Shown: positions 56,677 through 64,000 of the stretch, in pieces | Layout of the letters: each line of letters opens with the position of its first letter | Position numbering within the stretch: position 1 is the stretch's first letter | Source: Rhodoferax sp. WC2427 | GTDB lineage: Bacteria > Pseudomonadota > Gammaproteobacteria > Burkholderiales > Burkholderiaceae_C | Length of the DNA stretch: 64,000 nt | Direction of reading: 5' to 3' | Assembly (NCBI RefSeq): GCF_040822085.1 | Contig: NZ_CP162006.1 | Span: 3,348,001 to 3,412,000 of the forward strand | Made by a program: the position numbers and the translations under genes | The notes under the pieces: generated by a model | Seen by the model: the letters and a program-made list of their open reading frames with translations, nothing else | Databases searched by the model: none | What the model was told of the DNA's origin: nothing

Positions 56677-58413
56677 ATGACCCAATCCCTCGCAGATTTG
56701 CGCAGCCGCCGGTGGTTCGCCGCGGGCGACATGCGTGGCTTTGCGCACCGCCAGCGCATCCAGCAAATGGGCCTGCGCCGCGAAGATGTGCTGGAGCGCC
56801 CCATCATCGGCATCATCAATACCTGGAGCGACCTGTCGCCCTGCCACGCGCACCTGCGTGAACGCGCCGAGAGCGTCAAGCGCGGCGTGCTGATGGCCGG
56901 CGGCATGCCATTCGAGCTGCCCGCCATGAGCCTGGGCGAGGTGATGGTCAAGCCCACCACCATGCTGTACCGCAACTTTCTGGCCATGGAAGTGGAAGAG
57001 TTGCTGCGCTCGCTGCCGCTGGACGGTGTGGTGCTGCTGGCCGGGTGCGACAAAACCACCCCCGGCACGGTGATGGGGGCTATCAGCGCGGGCCTGCCCA
57101 TGCTGTTCTGCGCCGCCGGGCCCATGATCAGCGACCGCTACCTCAAACGCGGCGAGCCCACCCGTGCCGTGGGCGCAGGCACCCATACCCGCATGTTCTG
57201 GGACGAATACCAGGCAGGCCATATCAGCGAAGAGGAATGGGTGGGCCTGGAGGCCAAGATGACCCGCGCGCCCGGTACCTGCAACACCATGGGCACGGCC
57301 AGCACCATGACCTCCATCATCGAAGCGCTGGGGCTGGCCTTGCCGGGCTCCACCTCTATCCCCGCGATGGATGCGGGCCACAGCCGCATGGCCGCCGACT
57401 GCGGCACGCGCATCGTGCAAATGGTGTGGGACGACCTGACCCCGGCCAAGATCCTGACCAAGGGCTCGTTTCAAAATGCCACTGTGGCGCAGATGGCGCT
57501 GGGCGGCTCCACCAACGCCGCCGTGCACCTGATCGCATTGGCCCGCCGCGCCGGAGTCAACCTGCAACTGGAAGACCTGGATGCCATCGGCCAGAAAGTG
57601 CCGGTGCTGGCCAACCTGTACCCCAGCGGCGACAAGCTGATGGAGGACTTCCACTACGCCGGTGGCATGCCCGCCCTGTTGAACCGGGTGCGCGCCCATT
57701 TGTCGCTGGACGAAATGACCGTCACCGGCCACAGCCTGGCCGAGAACATTGCAGGCCGCGACAGCCTGGACGACAGCGTCGTGCGCCCGCTGGACAACCC
57801 GGTCAGCCCTTCTGGCGCGCTGGCGGTGCTGCGCGGCAACCTGGCCCCGGATGGCGCGGTGATGAAGCCCAGCGCCGCCAGCCCGAAATTCTTCCACCAC
57901 CGTGGCCGCGCCCTGGTGTTCGACTCGCCCGCCGAGATGAACCAGCGCTGTGCCGACCCGGATCTCGACTGCGACGAGAACACCGTGCTGGTGCTGCGCA
58001 ATGCCGGGCCGGTGGGCGCACCCGGCATGCCCGAATGGGGGGGCCTGCCCATTCCCAAGAAGCTGCTGGCCCAAGGCGTGCGCGACATGGTGCGCATCTC
58101 CGACGCCCGCATGAGCGGCACCCACTACGGCAGCTGCATCCTGCACGTCAGCCCCGAGGCGGCGGTGGGCGGCCCGCTGTCGCTGGTACGCGACGGTGAC
58201 GAAATACGGGTCGATCTGACCACCCGCAAGCTCGAACTGCTGGTGGATGAAGCCGAACTGGCCGTACGCCATGCCGCGCGGGTGCCACCACCGCGCACCT
58301 ACCAGCGCGGCTACATCCGCCTCTACCAGGAGCATGTAACCCAGGCCCATGAGGGCTGCGACTTCGACTTCCTCCAAGGCACGGCACCCACGCCGCAACC
58401 TCCCATTTACTAA
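56677..58413 (+). CDS. sugar-acid dehydratase, IlvD/Edd family
   Basis: Fe-S dehydratase of 578 residues that would convert an aldonate to a 2-keto-3-deoxy acid. Cys56 (SPCHAHL), Cys124 (LAGCDKTTPG) and Cys202 (GTCNTMGTAST) are at the positions where pentonate and hexonate dehydratases of this family hold their cluster; MDAGHSRMAADCG and the C-terminal DARMSGTHYGSCILHVSPE are also typical. Length fits L-arabonate/D-xylonate-type enzymes better than IlvD itself. It heads the operon with an aldolase and an ABC importer, so catabolism and not branched-chain amino-acid synthesis is expected. The exact aldonate is not determined. Confidence 0.88.
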   Translation: MTQSLADLRSRRWFAAGDMRGFAHRQRIQQMGLRREDVLERPIIGIINTWSDLSPCHAHLRERAESVKRGVLMAGGMPFELPAMSLGEVMVKPTTMLYRNFLAMEVEELLRSLPLDGVVLLAGCDKTTPGTVMGAISAGLPMLFCAAGPMISDRYLKRGEPTRAVGAGTHTRMFWDEYQAGHISEEEWVGLEAKMTRAPGTCNTMGTASTMTSIIEALGLALPGSTSIPAMDAGHSRMAADCGTRIVQMVWDDLTPAKILTKGSFQNATVAQMALGGSTNAAVHLIALARRAGVNLQLEDLDAIGQKVPVLANLYPSGDKLMEDFHYAGGMPALLNRVRAHLSLDEMTVTGHSLAENIAGRDSLDDSVVRPLDNPVSPSGALAVLRGNLAPDGAVMKPSAASPKFFHHRGRALVFDSPAEMNQRCADPDLDCDENTVLVLRNAGPVGAPGMPEWGGLPIPKKLLAQGVRDMVRISDARMSGTHYGSCILHVSPEAAVGGPLSLVRDGDEIRVDLTTRKLELLVDEAELAVRHAARVPPPRTYQRGYIRLYQEHVTQAHEGCDFDFLQGTAPTPQPPIY

Positions 58414-58422
58414 AGGTCCCCC

Positions 58423-59220
58423 ATGAACCCTTTCAAGCAACTTCTGCAAACCACCGGTGCCGCCACGCCGGTCGGTACCTGGATCATGTCGGCCAGCCCC
58501 CTCGTCGCCGAGGCCATGGGCCACGCCGGATTCGACTGGGGTGTGGTCGACATGGAACACACGCCGCTGGACCTGATGGACCTGGTGCACATGCTGCAAG
58601 CGGTCTCGGGCACCCCCTTGCTGCCGGTGGTGCGCGTGCCCTGGAACGACACCGTGAACATCAAGCGCGTGCTGGACGCCGGTGCCACCACCCTGCTGGT
58701 GCCCTTTGTACAAAACGCCGAGCAAGCCCGTGCGGCCGTAGCCGCTACCCGCTACCCGCCCGAAGGCTGCCGTGGCATGGCGGGCATGAGCCGGGCCTCC
58801 AAGTTCGGCACCACGCCCCAGTACCTGACCACCGCCAACGCGCAGATGACGGTGATCCTGCAGCTGGAAACCACCGAGGCCATAGCCCAGCTGGAGGCCA
58901 TTGCCGCGGTACCGGGCGTCGATGCGCTTTTCATCGGCCCGGGCGACCTGTCGGCCACCATGGGCCATGTGGGGCAGCTCACCCACCCCGAGGTCCTGGC
59001 CGTCACGGCCGATGCCGTGGCCCGCGCCAAGGCCCTAGGCATGCCCATTGGCACCGTGGGCGGCACCACCGAGGTGGTGGCGCAGTACCGCGCCATCGGT
59101 TTCGACTTTGTCGCCATTGCCTCCGACCTGGGCCTGCTGATGCGCAGCGCCCAGGCCGCGCTGGCAACCGTACGCAACACGGGCGCAAGCCCAATCACCC
59201 CTACCAACGGAGGCTACTGA
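58423..59220 (+). CDS. HpcH/HpaI family aldolase
   Basis: Class II (divalent-metal) aldolase of 265 residues that would split a 2-keto-3-deoxy acid to pyruvate and an aldehyde. Family marks are GTWIMSASPLVAEAMGHAGF, FDWGVVDMEHTP (catalytic His about 46), VVRVPWND, GATTLLVPFVQNAEQA, and LFIGPGDLSATMG with metal-ligand Asp. It is next to the dehydratase, giving a non-phosphorylating aldonate route: dehydration then aldol cleavage. RhmA, GarL and HpaI are the nearest known kinds. Its stop overlaps the ABC ATPase start (TGATG). Confidence 0.9.
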   Translation: MNPFKQLLQTTGAATPVGTWIMSASPLVAEAMGHAGFDWGVVDMEHTPLDLMDLVHMLQAVSGTPLLPVVRVPWNDTVNIKRVLDAGATTLLVPFVQNAEQARAAVAATRYPPEGCRGMAGMSRASKFGTTPQYLTTANAQMTVILQLETTEAIAQLEAIAAVPGVDALFIGPGDLSATMGHVGQLTHPEVLAVTADAVARAKALGMPIGTVGGTTEVVAQYRAIGFDFVAIASDLGLLMRSAQAALATVRNTGASPITPTNGGY

Positions 59221-60287
59221 TGGCTGCTGTAGAACTACGCCGCGTCGTCAAAACATACGACGGCAAACACACCATCATCCACGGCCTGGACCTGGACATC
59301 CGAGAGGGCGAATTCTGCGTCTTCGTGGGCCCATCCGGCTGCGGCAAAAGCACGCTGCTGCGCATGATCGCCGGGTTGGAAACCATCACCAGCGGCGAGG
59401 TGCGCATCGGCGGCGAGGTGGTCAACGACAAGCCCCCGCGCGCCCGCGATATCGCCATGGTGTTCCAGGACTACGCGCTGTACCCGCACAAGACGCTGTA
59501 CGACAACATGGCCTTTGGCCTGCGGCTGCGCAAAACGCCCGAGGACGAAATCAAGCGCCGGGTGATGGATGCCGCCAAACTGCTGCGCATCGACCACATG
59601 CTGGACCGCCGCCCCGCCGCCTTGTCAGGGGGCCAGCGCCAGCGCGTGGCCATCGGCCGGGCCATCGTGCGCAAGCCTGCGGTGTTCTTGTTCGACGAAC
59701 CGCTGTCCAACCTGGATGCGCAGCTGCGCCAGGAGATGCGCACCGAGATCAAGCGCCTGCACCAGCGCCTGGGTGCCACCATGATCTACGTGACCCACGA
59801 CCAGGTGGAGGCCATGACCCTGGCCGACCGCATTGCCGTGCTGAGCGCCGGGCACAAGATGCAGTACGACACGCCCGATGCCATCTACAACCGGCCCGCC
59901 GCGCTGTTCGTGGCGGGCTTTACCGGTGCGCCGCCGATGAACCTGATCGATGCCAGCCTGGCCCACGGCGTGGCCGATGTGGGCAACAGCGTGCAGATCA
60001 CCCTGCCGCCCCGCTTGGCGGCCCACGGCGGCGCATGCAAGCTGGGCGTGCGCCCGGAGAACCTGCGCCTGGCCCCCCAGGCGGGTGACATCGTGCTGCC
60101 CGCCAGCGTATCCCTGCTGGAGCCACTGGGATCGGAAACGCTGGTGTCGTTCAAGGTGGGCAGCTCGGAGCTGATTGCCCGGGTGTCGGCCTCGTTCCGC
60201 GAAGCACCGGGCACCCAGCTGGCCGTGCACGTACACCCCGACCACCTGCACCTGTTCAATCCGCAAAACGGCGCAGCGCTGAACTGA
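59220..60287 (+). CDS. CUT1-type ABC importer ATPase (UgpC/MsmK-like)
   Basis: ATPase of 355 residues for a carbohydrate importer. Walker A GPSGCGKST (about 36-44), Q loop VFQDYALYPHKT, signature LSGGQRQR, Walker B VFLFDEPLSNLD, switch His in YVTHDQVEAM, and a C-terminal TOBE/OB region of about 120 residues that is typical of MalK/UgpC proteins. The start is coupled to the aldolase stop. It is followed by the binding protein and two permeases, so the importer is complete. The sugar or sugar acid carried is not determined; the neighbouring dehydratase suggests an aldonate or its glycoside. Confidence 0.96.
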   Translation: MAAVELRRVVKTYDGKHTIIHGLDLDIREGEFCVFVGPSGCGKSTLLRMIAGLETITSGEVRIGGEVVNDKPPRARDIAMVFQDYALYPHKTLYDNMAFGLRLRKTPEDEIKRRVMDAAKLLRIDHMLDRRPAALSGGQRQRVAIGRAIVRKPAVFLFDEPLSNLDAQLRQEMRTEIKRLHQRLGATMIYVTHDQVEAMTLADRIAVLSAGHKMQYDTPDAIYNRPAALFVAGFTGAPPMNLIDASLAHGVADVGNSVQITLPPRLAAHGGACKLGVRPENLRLAPQAGDIVLPASVSLLEPLGSETLVSFKVGSSELIARVSASFREAPGTQLAVHVHPDHLHLFNPQNGAALN

Positions 60288-60313
60288 GCCACTAAAACCC
60301 CAAGGAGACACTC

Positions 60314-61585
60314 ATGCACACACGCAACACCTTTCTCGGACTGCTGGGCTCGGCCCTGCTGGTCAGCGGTTTGGCCACCGGCAGCGCCCTGGCCGACACC
60401 AAAATCCGCGCCTTCGCGGGCGGGTCCGGGCAGCGCCCCGACCTGATGCGCAAGCTGTTCGACCAGTACCAGGCCAAGAACCCCGGTGTCACCATCGATA
60501 TGGAAACCGGCGGTGCCACTTCGGAGCTGCAACGCCAGTACCTGGGCACCGTGCTCAACGCCAAGGACCCGTCCATCGACGTGTTCATGATCGACATCGT
60601 GAACCCCGCGCAGTATGCCGGTGCGGGCTGGATCGAGCCGCTGAACAGCTATATGGGCGATACCGCCACGGCGATGAAACCCTACCTGCCCGCCTACGCG
60701 TCGGCCAACGTGATCGACGGCAAGATCGTGGCCATGCCTGCGTTTGCCGACGCCATGTTCATGTACTACCGGCGCGACCTGCTCGAAAAACACAAGATCG
60801 CCGAGCCCAAGACCTGGGACGAGTTGGCCGCCGCCGCCACCAAGATCCAGAAGGCCGAGGGCGATGCCAACCTGCAAGGCCTGTCGATCCAGGGCGCACC
60901 GATCGAAGGCGCGGTCTGCACCTTCCTGCTGCCTTACTGGAGCCAGGGCCACGAGTTCAACGACGCCGCAGGCAAGCTCACCTTGGACAAAGCCGCCGCC
61001 GCCAAGGGCCTGAACCAGTGGCTGACCATGGTGGACCAGGGTGTCGTCAAGAAGAACGTAGCCGAAGTCAAAACGCCCGACACGGTGAACGAGTTCAAGG
61101 CCGGCCAGGTGGTGTTTGCCGTCAACTGGGGCTTTGCCTGGGACCGTTTCAAAGACGATGCCGACAGCAAGGTGGTGGGCAAGGTCGGTGTGATGCCCTT
61201 GCCCGCGGTGGCGGGTGGCAAGAGCGCCACTTGCATCGGCGGCTGGCAATGGGCCCTGAGCGCGTTCAGCAAAAACAAGCCCGAGGCGGCCAAGCTGATC
61301 AAGTTCCTGTCCAGCCCCGAAGCCAGCAAGTTCCTGGCGGTGCAGGGCTCACTGCTGCCCACCGCACTGGGGGTCTACCAGGATGCCGACGTGGTGAAAG
61401 CTGTGCCCTGGTTCAAGGATGCCGCTGCCGTCGTGGCCGCGGGCCGCAGCCGCCCGCAGTCGAAAGACTATGGCCAGGTCAGCGACATCATCCGCACCAC
61501 CACCAGCGCCGTGCTGGCCCGCACCAAGAAGCCCGACGAAGGTGTGGCCGAGATCGACTCGCGCCTGCGCCGGGTCATGCGGTGA
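60314..61585 (+). CDS. ABC importer solute-binding protein, family 1
   Basis: Periplasmic binding protein of 423 residues. Sec signal about 1-27, cleaved near ALA-DTK, followed by the SBP_bac_1 pattern: QRPDLMRKLFDQYQAKNPGV, DVFMIDIVNPAQYAGAGWIE, VDGKIVAMPAFADAMFMYYR (here IDGKIVAMPA) and GGWQWALSAFSKNKPEAAKL. An AAGGAG site precedes the ATG by about 6 bp. It captures the substrate for the two permeases encoded next. Confidence 0.95.
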   Translation: MHTRNTFLGLLGSALLVSGLATGSALADTKIRAFAGGSGQRPDLMRKLFDQYQAKNPGVTIDMETGGATSELQRQYLGTVLNAKDPSIDVFMIDIVNPAQYAGAGWIEPLNSYMGDTATAMKPYLPAYASANVIDGKIVAMPAFADAMFMYYRRDLLEKHKIAEPKTWDELAAAATKIQKAEGDANLQGLSIQGAPIEGAVCTFLLPYWSQGHEFNDAAGKLTLDKAAAAKGLNQWLTMVDQGVVKKNVAEVKTPDTVNEFKAGQVVFAVNWGFAWDRFKDDADSKVVGKVGVMPLPAVAGGKSATCIGGWQWALSAFSKNKPEAAKLIKFLSSPEASKFLAVQGSLLPTALGVYQDADVVKAVPWFKDAAAVVAAGRSRPQSKDYGQVSDIIRTTTSAVLARTKKPDEGVAEIDSRLRRVMR

Positions 61586-61619
61586 TGGCTGCGCTGATGC
61601 ACCCCAAAGAGAACCTACC

Positions 61620-62510
61620 GTGGCACTGATCAACCGTCTGCGCGACCCCAGCGACAAGACGCTGGCGGTCATGATGCTGGCTCCGGCCTTCCTGCTACTC
61701 GCACTGATCGTGGTCTACCCGATTGGCAGGCTGATCTGGAACAGCTTTTTTGACCTGCGACTCTCCGGCGGCGGCGATGCGAAATTCGTCGGGCTGGACA
61801 ACTACGCCCTGGTCCTGCAAGACCCGGACTTCTGGAACGCCACAAAAAACACGGTGCTGATTACCCTGATCACCGTGCCCGGTGCGCTGGTAGTGGGCCT
61901 GGGCCTGGCGATGCTGGCCAACCTGCCGTTCAAGCGGCAATGGCCAGTGCGCCTGGCGCTGCTGCTGCCCTGGGCCTTGCCCCTGGCTTTTTGCGGTTTG
62001 ATCTTCGCGTGGTTCTTCCACTCGGAGTACGGCGTGGTCAACGATGTGATGCGCCGTGCAGGCCAGCAGGCGCCGCGCATGTGGCTGCTGGAGCCGACCT
62101 GGGCCTTCGCAGCCATCTGCATCACCATTGTCTGGAAGACCAGTTCCTTCATGGCGCTGATCCTGCTGGCGGGCTTGCAGATGATCCCCAAGTCGCTGTA
62201 CGAAGCGGCCGAGGTGGACGGCGCGTCCAAACTGCAGCAGTTCTGGCAGATCACCATCCCGATGCTGATGCCGTCCATCATTGTGGCGTTGATCTTCCGC
62301 ACTATCACCGCGCTGCAGACCTTCGACATTCCCTACACGATGACCAAGGGCGGGCCCGGCAATTCCACCGAAACACTGGCCATGCTGATCCACAAGACCA
62401 CAATCGACTACCTGGACGTGGGCTATGGCTCCACCCTGGCGGTGTTCATGTTCGTACTGTCCCTGTGCGTCACCGGTGTCTACCTCAAACGGATTGGAAA
62501 CAACGCATGA
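61620..62510 (+). CDS. ABC importer permease 1 (MalF-like)
   Basis: Inner-membrane permease of about 296 residues with six helices. The EAA loop that contacts the ATPase is EAAEVDGASKLQQFWQITIP. The frame runs upstream to 61419, but that part overlaps the binding-protein gene; GTG at 61620 follows an AAGAGA ribosome-binding site and gives the normal MalF-type start, so it is used. The stop overlaps the start of permease 2 (ATGA). Confidence 0.93.
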   Translation: MALINRLRDPSDKTLAVMMLAPAFLLLALIVVYPIGRLIWNSFFDLRLSGGGDAKFVGLDNYALVLQDPDFWNATKNTVLITLITVPGALVVGLGLAMLANLPFKRQWPVRLALLLPWALPLAFCGLIFAWFFHSEYGVVNDVMRRAGQQAPRMWLLEPTWAFAAICITIVWKTSSFMALILLAGLQMIPKSLYEAAEVDGASKLQQFWQITIPMLMPSIIVALIFRTITALQTFDIPYTMTKGGPGNSTETLAMLIHKTTIDYLDVGYGSTLAVFMFVLSLCVTGVYLKRIGNNA

Positions 62511-63337
62511 ACACGCTATTTGAAGGGCGCTCGCTGCGCTTCATTGCCGCCACCATGGTGGTGCTCAACGGCTTCTTTCCGGCCGTGTGGATTCTGCTGA
62601 CCTCGCTGAAAACCGAGGGCGAGTTGGTGCACAAGCCCATCACCTACCTGCCGCACGAGCTGGTGCTGAGCAACTACGTGCAGGCCTTTGCCGACCAGCC
62701 GCTGCTGAAGTACCTGGGCAACAGCCTGGCAGTGGCCGGCATGTCCACCCTGGTGTCGCTGGTGGTGGCCGCGTTTGCGGCCTACGCCATCGCCCGGCTG
62801 AACATGAAGTACCGGCAACTGGTGCTGACCTGCATCGTCGCCTCCAGCATGTTCCCGCTGGTCACGCTGCTGGTGCCCATCTTCGAGACCATGCGCAACC
62901 TCAACCTGCTCAACACCTACACCGCCCTGGTGCTGCCCTACACGGTGCTGAGCCTGCCGGTGTGCACCCTGGTGCTGGTGAGCTTCTTCCAGAGCATCCC
63001 CAAGGACCTGGAAAACGCCGCCATGATCGACGGCTGCACCCGCATGGGCGCGCTGTGGCGGGTGGTGGTGCCCCTGGCCGCTCCGGGCGTTTTTACCGCG
63101 GGCATTCTGGCCTTTGTGAACGCCTGGGACGAGTTCCTGCTGGCCTTGTCGCTGAACGCCAGCGCCTCCATGCGCACCCTGCCGGTCGGCATTTCGCTGT
63201 ACCAGGGGGAATTCACGTTTCCCTGGCCCGTGATCTCCGCCGCCTTGGTGGTGGCCATCGTCCCCATTGCGGTACTGATTGCAGCCTTCCAGGAACGCGT
63301 GGTCGGCGGCCTGACCCAGGGCGGCCTCAAAGGCTAA
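62507..63337 (+). CDS. ABC importer permease 2 (MalG-like)
   Basis: Inner-membrane permease of 276 residues with six helices. It begins MNTLFEGRSLRFIAATMVVL and has the EAA loop ENAAMIDGCTRMGALWRVVVP. The start lies in an ATGA overlap with permease 1. The longer frame upstream is a shadow of permease 1. It completes the ATPase-SBP-two-permease importer set. Confidence 0.94.
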   Translation: MNTLFEGRSLRFIAATMVVLNGFFPAVWILLTSLKTEGELVHKPITYLPHELVLSNYVQAFADQPLLKYLGNSLAVAGMSTLVSLVVAAFAAYAIARLNMKYRQLVLTCIVASSMFPLVTLLVPIFETMRNLNLLNTYTALVLPYTVLSLPVCTLVLVSFFQSIPKDLENAAMIDGCTRMGALWRVVVPLAAPGVFTAGILAFVNAWDEFLLALSLNASASMRTLPVGISLYQGEFTFPWPVISAALVVAIVPIAVLIAAFQERVVGGLTQGGLKG

Positions 63338-63377
63338 GCCCCTTCCATTGATTTCCAACCCACTGAAAGAAGACCCC

Positions 63378-64000
63378 ATGCACTCCACTTCCAAACTGTC
63401 CATGCTGGCCGCTGGCGCACTGGCCTTTACGTCCTGCGCCATGGCGCAAAACGTCACGATGTACGGCCGCGTCGATGTCGGCCTGCAGAACATCAGCAAT
63501 GGAACCACCCGCACCGGTGTGGACAGCGGCACCTACACCGCATCGCGCCTGGGCTTTCGCGGCACGGAGGACCTGGGTGGCGGACTGTCGGCCCTGTTCT
63601 TCATGGAAATGGGCATCAACGTCGACAAGGGCGAAGCTGCGGGCGGCTCACGCCTGTTCAACCGGGGCTCGTATGTGGGGCTGTCCAGCGCCAGCGCGGG
63701 CACCGTCACGCTGGGCCGCCAGTACGTACCGATCTTCTGGCCCTTCCTGTTTGCCGACGACGCAGGGCCGCTGCGCCTGCACGGCTACAGCGTGGTGCAA
63801 TCCATCCAGCGCAGCAATTTGTTCAAGGCGAACAGCAGTGCGCTGAACACGCCCGTTGCCAACGGCGGCCTGGCATCGGCCAGCAGCGGCATCTACAGCG
63901 TAGGGATCACGTCGGGGTTTGAAAACAACCTGATCGTCTACAAGACACCCACCATGGGCGGTCTTACCGTGAGCGCCGCCTACGGCGCCCCCGAAGGCTA
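63378..64000 (+). CDS. Gram-negative general porin, 3' end outside window
   Basis: Outer-membrane beta-barrel porin of the Burkholderiales type (Porin_4-like). Signal peptide MHSTSKLSMLAAGALAFTSCAMA, then AQNVTMYGRVDVGLQNIS, the typical first strand, with further alternating strands (SRLGFRGTEDLGGGLSALFF, VGLSSASAGTVTLGRQY). About 207 residues are visible against roughly 340-380 for the family, cut by the window edge. It follows permease 2 by 40 bp on the same strand and probably lets the operon's substrate enter the periplasm. Confidence 0.93.
   Translation, partial: MHSTSKLSMLAAGALAFTSCAMAQNVTMYGRVDVGLQNISNGTTRTGVDSGTYTASRLGFRGTEDLGGGLSALFFMEMGINVDKGEAAGGSRLFNRGSYVGLSSASAGTVTLGRQYVPIFWPFLFADDAGPLRLHGYSVVQSIQRSNLFKANSSALNTPVANGGLASASSGIYSVGITSGFENNLIVYKTPTMGGLTVSAAYGAPEG

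Overview
This 64 kb window is GC-rich, densely packed chromosome. Gene content, protein similarity and a family of AT-rich palindromic intergenic repeats suggest a beta-proteobacterium of the Burkholderiales, most likely a Comamonadaceae/Rhodoferax-like organism. That placement is inference, because no rRNA or tRNA gene is present. I see no prophage and no CRISPR array. The only mobile-element trace is a 238 bp MITE-like element.

Layout. 1-6.8 kb holds the 3' part of mutS, a chemotaxis receptor, a stand-alone Anbu-type proteasome homologue, an alpha/beta hydrolase, a HAD phosphatase and uppP. 7.0-17.2 kb is a seven-gene minus-strand run: periplasmic binding protein, hybrid sensor kinase, NlpC/P60 lipoprotein, macA, a family 2 glycosyltransferase, macB and a lysyl-endopeptidase-like lipoprotein. 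17.4-20.0 kb carries an antiporter and a membrane acyltransferase. 20.0-25.5 kb is a three-gene signalling operon: PAS histidine kinase, single-domain receiver, and a REC-GAF-PAS-GAF-GGDEF-EAL protein with a ruined GGDEF motif. 25.8-28.8 kb has marR/clcB flanked by an intact and a decayed copy of an XRE-cupin regulator gene. 28.8-31.3 kb is davB-davA (lysine to 5-aminovalerate), divergent from the intact regulator across overlapping palindromes.

31.5-45.5 kb is the most unusual region. Four co-oriented, tightly spaced genes encode proteins of 1104, 1219, 1659 and 644 residues. One looks like a DUF6603 protein and the other three match nothing I recognise as characterised. They have no signal peptides or clear membrane anchors and probably make one multiprotein assembly. 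A separate astacin-like zinc metallopeptidase follows.

46.8-51.1 kb is a minus-strand operon of DUF4331 protein, small lipoprotein, TPR protein and HupE/UreJ-type membrane protein. 51.5-55.3 kb couples an Aer-like PAS chemoreceptor, with a perfect FNR box upstream, to a PAS-PAS-GGDEF-EAL protein. 55.3-55.5 kb is the MITE-like element. 55.5-64 kb is a sugar-acid catabolic and uptake locus: a LacI-family regulator with a perfect palindromic operator, an IlvD/Edd dehydratase, an HpcH/HpaI aldolase, a complete CUT1-type ABC importer and a truncated porin.
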